Positions 58,920 to 64,000 of a stretch of 64,000 nucleotides of DNA are shown in pieces (within the stretch, counting starts at the first letter, position 1; the number at the start of each line of letters is the position of its first letter). The notes under the pieces are model-generated. The model ran no database searches and was not told where the DNA came from. It saw only the letters and a program-made list of their open reading frames with translations. The stretch is from Ilex aquifolium. Lineage: Eukaryota > Streptophyta > Magnoliopsida > Aquifoliales > Aquifoliaceae. The translations under genes and the position numbers were made by a program. Location of the stretch: NCBI GenBank assembly GCA_951799425.1, contig OX637396.1:40725901-40789900 (forward strand), read 5' to 3'.

Positions 58920-60509
58920 ATGAAGAAGATGATTAGCCCAATGGCTTCTTGCCTTTCACTTGCTTTCGTTTTTCTCTTCTCAATTTTATCATCAGCAGCT
59001 TCATCACCTCATACCACTAAAGCTTTTCTTCAGTGTCTCTCCAGTCAGATACATAATTCCACTCAAATTGTTTACACACCAACAAGCCCTTCCTATTTAC
59101 CCATTTTGAAGTTTTCCATACAAAACCTAAGATTCGCTACACCCAGAACTCCAAAACCTTTAGCCATAATCACACCATTGCATGAGTCTCATGTTCAAGC
59201 AGCTATTTGTTGTTGTCGAGAACATGATATAGAGATAAGAGTTCGCAGCGGTGGACATGACTATGAAGGTTTTTCTTACGTTGCTAAGGTATCATTTGTC
59301 GTCCTTGATCTATTTAACTTGTGATCCATCAGCGTCAATGTTGAAGAAAAAACAGCATGGGTTCAAGTTGGCGCAACTCTAGGTGAACTTTATTACAATA
59401 TTCTAAACAAGAGCAAAACGCTTTCTTTTCCAGCAGCCGGTGTCGTTTCCATTGGTGTCGGTGGCCACATTAGTGGGGGAGGATCTAGTATACTCCAACG
59501 TAAATTTGGCCTTGCTTCTGACAATGTTACTGATGCTCGAATAGTTGATGCCAATGGTAAAATTCTTGATAGAAAATCAATGGGGGAAGACCTCTTCTGG
59601 GCTATAAGAGGAGGTGGAGGTGCTAGTTTTGGCGTCATTTTTGCATGGAAACTAAACTTAGTTACCGTTCCGGAGAATGTAACTTTTTGCAGGATAACTA
59701 GAACATTGGAAAACAATGCATCCAAGGTTGTGCATCAATGGCAATCTGTAGCCGACAAGGTTGACGAAAATCTTTATATAAGAATCGTCCTTATGCTCGA
59801 GAATTCTAGTCAAGTAATTGGGAACAAAACAGTAGAGGTTGTATTCCTTTCATTATTCCTTGGTGGCATTGATGAATTACTTTCTGTGACAGGAGAACAG
59901 TTTGCACAATTTGGTTTGGCGAGAGAAACCTGTGGGGAAGTGACCTGGATCCAAGCATTCCTCTTTTTCGAAAGTAGTGTTTCTAGTCCACTTGAAATAT
60001 TGCTGAACATAACTTATAGCTTTCAAGAAGACTATAAAGTAAAATCAGATTACATGAAGATGCCTCTTTCTGAAAGTGCACTTGAAGGAATATGGGAAAG
60101 GATGAAGGAAGAAGAAGTTGGTGTTCCTTTTCTGGAGTTGACTCCGTATGGTGGAAAAATGAGAGAGATTTCAGAATTTGCAATCCCTTTCCCCCACAGA
60201 GCGGGGAACCTATACCAAATTGAATACCGGTTGTTTTGGATGGAAGGAGGAGAAAGGCATATGAAATGGCTCCGAATGCTTTACAAGTATATGACTCCCT
60301 ATGTTTCAAAGAATCCAAGAGAAACTTATATCAATTATAGGGATATAGATGTAGGAGTAAATGATGAGAAGGTGAGTTATGCGCGAGCAAGCATTTGGGG
60401 TAGAAAATACTTCAAGAACAACTTCAATAGATTGGTGGATGTGAAGACCGTAGTTGACCCCAATAATTTCTTCAAAAATGAGCAGAGTATTCCATCTCTC
60501 AAGATATAG
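58920..60509 (+). pseudogene. berberine bridge enzyme-like copy 5, one premature stop
   Basis: Full-length paralogue (540 codons from the upstream ATG at 58887) in the opposite orientation to the others. Codon 146 is TGA (59322-59324) where copies 1-3 have CGA (Arg). The rest of the frame is open to the normal C-terminus. Other unusual changes are Gly to Ser after GGGS in the FAD domain and a Thr in SDNVTDAR, consistent with relaxed constraint. His124, Val186, Glu446 and Tyr484 are still encoded. A truncated product of 145 residues would lack most of the FAD domain. It could be a polymorphic null allele rather than a fixed pseudogene. Confidence 0.85.
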
Positions 60510-61689
60510 AAGACTAGATGGTAATTTAAAATTTAATATAATTCAATCATCTACTATTATATTCGTTTTAGACTCACTGGTAGTTTTCTTTGTGAATCAT
60601 ATAGCCTCCCATAAGGCCAAGTGAATTTGACAGTGGAATATTTAACTTGTTTACAATCTAAAAGTTTCTGTATTTTATAGCATAAGGGTGACTTATAAGT
60701 ACTATTATGGCATAATTTGTAATGCAAATGATGTTTTTGGATAAATTGTACTCTCTTCTATTACTTGATCTACTTGTGTCATGAAGAGTTACCATAAAAA
60801 CTCATTATCTTTTCTGGAGAGGTGAGAGGAGAGTTGAATATATAACCCATCATATAAGCATGAGTTTGAGCAATATTGCCCCGAAAAAGGGAGCGACAAA
60901 AAATAGAGCAGAAGCATGGTTTAAGATTGAATACCTCTGTCCAATGACGGAACTAGGACAGGGCCTAGGGGGGCCATTCCCCCCCCCCCCGGGGGGCCCG
61001 GCACTTTTCAGAACCCTTGTATTTATCTGCAGTAATATTACTTGAGGAAGGAGGTCCACTGTGCTAAGATATTGCGCTCAGGAAAATTTCTGTGATAAGT
61101 GCTTTTAATCTTTCCATACAACTACTCCACTGCATATTGATCATGAATGTTATGAAAACTAAACTTCAAATCAAGATGGGTGATGATTGTCTAACAACCT
61201 CTTTTTATTGCATACATAAAACAGAAAGTTGATAAAAAAATTTGTTTCGGATTCAATCACAGATCAGTCATGTGATAGAATGATTGATAGGATATTTAAT
61301 AAAAAAAATATTCATGTATGTATATTTATTTGTGTAATATATTTTATACATTGCAAATTTGAATCCGTAAAATATAGGTACAATTCATGTCGTTGGTGCG
61401 AGTTTATGAATATGGATTTTGGTCCCCTCAAGAGAAAATTCTGGTTCCGTCCATGCCTCTCTCAAAGTGTGTTAACATATATGTAAGGATGTGCAGCCAT
61501 AAAAAATTATGCTTCTTTTTGATTGTACACTCACTCATGTTCACTTGGAAACACATAATTAATATACCAAAAAACGAAAGAACAATATTTAGTTTTAAAT
61601 CACTAGGTATATATGATATTTTGAACATAATATGGCATGCGAAAATTAAATTATGAAATATAGTTCGTTTTCTAATCTCCAAGAACTTT
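60510..61689. repeat. 3' flank of BBE copy 5
   Basis: Reverse-oriented match to 25200-26607. Duplication-derived homology ends near 61689. Contains a C-run/G-run block at 60970-60990. No gene. Confidence 0.75.
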
Positions 61690-61834
61690 TTTTTTTCTTC
61701 AAAGTCACCCAGTGTGGGTGGGGGGTTTGGCAGGACCCCTACCTGTATATATAACTAAAAGGGGAAAAGTATAAGGGAGGAGGACAAAAAGTCAAACCTC
61801 CAGAAGTACAAAGTGGGAGGATCAAAGCAAAAGC
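61690..61834. other. short segment left of the CACTA end, no gene seen
   Basis: Contains GGGTGGGGGGTTTGGCAGG and CCCCTACCTG, a repeat-like sequence not identified further. Confidence 0.35.
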
Positions 61835-62890
61835 CACTACAACAAATTTGTTTTTTAGCGACGAGTTTTGGCGGCGAACAATAAAATTTGTTGTAAAAAA
61901 ATGATTTTCGGCGACAATTTCAAATGTTTGTCGCGGTAAAATTTTTTATGATGTTTTTGGCGACCATTTTTTATAGTCGTTGCCAATAATCTTCGCAAAA
62001 ACTTTCCCTCCAAAAAAAATTGGCGCCAATGTTGGTGCTAAATGATAATTTTATGGGCGACAAAAAAAATTGTCGCAAAATTATTTTTTGGTCGCAAAAT
62101 TTTTGTCAAATTTACGGAAAAAAAAAGAAAAAAAATAATATTTGGCGACAATACATGTTTGTCGCAGAAACAAAAAGTTGGCGACCATTTTTTATAGTCA
62201 TTGCCAATAGTCTTCGCAAAAACGTTCCCTCCAAAAAAAAATTTGGCGCCAATGATAATTTTATGGGCAACAAAAAAATTTGTCGCTAAAATACTTTTTT
62301 GGTCGCAAATTATTTGTCAAATTTACAAAAAAAAAAAAGAAAAAAAATAATACTTGGCGACAATACATGTTTGACGCAGAAAAAAAAAAGTTGGTGACCA
62401 TTTTTTATAGCTGTTGCTAATAGTCTTAGCAAAAACGTTCCCTCCAAAAAAAAATTGGCACCAATGTTGGCGCTAAATGATAATTTTATGGGCGACAAAA
62501 AAAATTGTCGCCAAAATAATTTTTTGGTCGCAAAATTTTTGTCAAATTTACGGAAAATAAAAGAAAAAAAATAATATTTGGCGACAATACATGTTTGTCG
62601 CAGAAAAAAAAAAATTTGGCGACCATTTTTTATAGTCGTTGCCAATAGTTTTCGCAAAAACGTTCCCTCCAAAAAAAATTTGGCACCAATGTTGGTGCTA
62701 AATGATAATTTTATGGGCGACAAAAAAAATTGTCGCCAAAATAATTTTTTTGTTGCAAAATTTTTGCCAAATTTACGGAAAAAAAAAAAGAAAAAAAATA
62801 ATACTTAGCGACAATAAATGTTTGTCGCAGAAATAAAAAGTTAAAATTAATTTTGTTTGGTGACAAATAATTTTTGGTCGCAAAATATGT
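61835..62890. mobile_element. CACTA-type terminus with subterminal tandem array
   Basis: Begins CACTACAACAAATTTG followed by TTTAGCGACGAG, characteristic of plant CACTA (En/Spm) ends. An array of about five 209-228 bp units follows. Unit starts (GGCGACAATACATGTTTGTC-like) lie near 62146, 62355, 62579 and 62807, plus a diverged first unit from about 61910. Each unit contains TGTCGC/GCGACA inverted motifs. No opposite terminus and no transposase seen, so this is one end or a truncated element. Confidence 0.65.
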
Positions 62891-63481
62891 TAAATGAAAT
62901 ATGCACTCTGATGGATTAAAACGGCGTTGTTTTGAAGTTACAAGAATTGGAGAATTACACCCAGACTCCTTGAGATTTGTCACTTAATTACTCAGATCCC
63001 TTGACATTTAAAATATTACACACAGACCCCTTGAAGTTTGTACGCGCGTAACACTTAGACCACTGACGTAAATATATCCGTTAATAAATTACATCTAGGT
63101 CCCTCAAAAGTTTGTAGACATATAATACTTAGACCCCTTAAATTTAAAATATTATACTTAAACTAAAAATACTCTAATCAAAGATAGAATATCAAATATT
63201 TTAAATTTTACAACCAAAATTCATGTTCTATTGTATCATTTACTAAAATAAAATTAAAAATAAAAATTCAATTTTTTCTTAAAAAATAGTATTTAGTATA
63301 AAATTATAATATATATTGGAATAAAACTAAAAAATCAAACAAGGGGTCTAAGTCATTGATAATAGAACATGAATTTTACAATCAAAATTCATGTTTTAAT
63401 ATGTTATTTATTGAAATAAAATAAAAAATAAAAATCTAGTTTTTTAAAAAAAAAATTATAGTTAGTATACAATTATACCAT
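62891..63481. other. AT-rich intergenic with a direct repeat, no gene seen
   Basis: ACACCCAGACTCCTTGAG and CACACAGACCCCTTGAAG units recur at 62950-63130. A ~105-bp segment is directly repeated (about 63206-63310 and 63371-63478). No coding potential. Confidence 0.5.
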
Positions 63482-64000
63482 CTGATGAGCCCAAATCCAA
63501 CCAGGTCAGGCCCAATAAATCAAGTTAGCCCAAATCAGCTACAAGGTAGCCCAAGTTCGGTTCACTAGTCCGACCTAGTCCAAGACCCAAAGATTCCATG
63601 AAAGAATGAGCGCGTGGGGGGAGAGATCATCGGGATGGATACACGAGAATTAATTGTACTTACCTTTTGTAACTATCCTCCCCGAAGAATTAGTACCCTC
63701 ATACTCACGTCACCGCCTTACCATACCTATAAATTGTAAACTCTCTCCACATGGAGAGGCATCTCCCATCACATCTTGGCATCTCACCACACCTCTCTAC
63801 ACACATAGTTTCTCTCTCCTAACTATTGTACCTCTCCCGGAGCTTTCTCTCTCTTACTTTATTCATCAATAAAGACCCCCGGCCACCGCTGCCGTTTCCC
63901 GAGAGTGGAATAGGTCATCCGGACCGAATCACTATATATCTATGTGTTGACCCGATATTTACTGTTTTGTCATTGATTACTTTATTAATTGTCTTATTTA
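63482..64000 (+). mobile_element. probable LTR of an LTR retrotransposon, cut by the window edge
   Basis: Starts TGATGAGCCCAAATCC, has a TATA-like CCTATAAATT near 63727, a CT-rich region, and CAATAAAGACC near 63868. This is the layout of a plant LTR. The superfamily cannot be settled because the 3' end and internal region lie beyond 64000. Confidence 0.5.

Noticed and set aside
61229-61682. 85-89 codon frames in the 3' flank of BBE copy 5
   Set aside because: They lie in the duplicated noncoding flank, are not kept open in the other flanks, and match no family.
62020-62983. Repeated 76-137 codon frames
   Set aside because: Translations of the CACTA subterminal units.

Overview
The window is nuclear DNA of a flowering plant, probably a eudicot. 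It is AT-rich and dominated by transposable elements. Its only recognisable host genes are members of the plant berberine bridge enzyme-like (BBE-like, reticuline-oxidase-like) FAD oxidase family. No tRNA, rRNA or CRISPR array was seen.

Host genes: three full-length intronless BBE-like genes lie on the minus strand (1016-2602, 26608-28197, 35239-36828). A fourth full-length copy on the plus strand (58920-60509) carries one premature stop. A 3'-truncated copy lies at 46035-46428. Shorter C-terminal relics lie at 5214-5368, 31360-34216 (split by a Helitron), 44422-44978 and, inverted, 46449-46829. All full-length copies encode a secreted flavoprotein with the histidine that carries FAD but without the second, cysteinyl FAD anchor. 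Copies share long 5' and 3' flanks, so the locus grew by segmental duplication. Each upstream block carries old copia-type retroelement debris.

Structure: the units at about 34.2-45.0 kb and 45.0-46.4 kb begin at the same fusion point (BBE relic joined to BBE 3' flank), which marks a tandem duplication. The second unit is cut by a large inverted duplication. Arm 1 is 36846-44802, arm 2 is 46449-50131, and the spacer is 1646 bp. The inner junction has a short templated filler. Arm 1 later received a 2.13 kb hAT-like element, itself invaded by a small MULE. Arm 2 lost about 2.1 kb.

Mobile elements: 10452-19793 is a 9.34 kb Mutator-like element (MULE) with a perfect 9-bp target-site duplication. 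It encodes a MuDR-type transposase (plus strand) and, convergently, a second gene ending in a Ulp1/C48 cysteine protease domain, the arrangement known from Kaonashi-type MULEs. Both genes are lightly damaged. Three short relatives with the same termini and their own 9-bp duplications lie at 37842-39018, 54534-56066 and 56390-57858. The large MULE sits inside an odd, gene-free AT-rich region with extensive inverted repetition (about 6840-9242 and 19803-24430). There are also hAT-type insertions (one in the promoter region of the first BBE gene), Helitron ends, a CACTA terminus with a tandem subterminal array, several other inverted-repeat elements, copia fossils and a probable LTR running off the right edge.

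All calls come from reading the sequence and its translations by eye. No database search was run. Product names rest on family motifs, and substrates are unknown.
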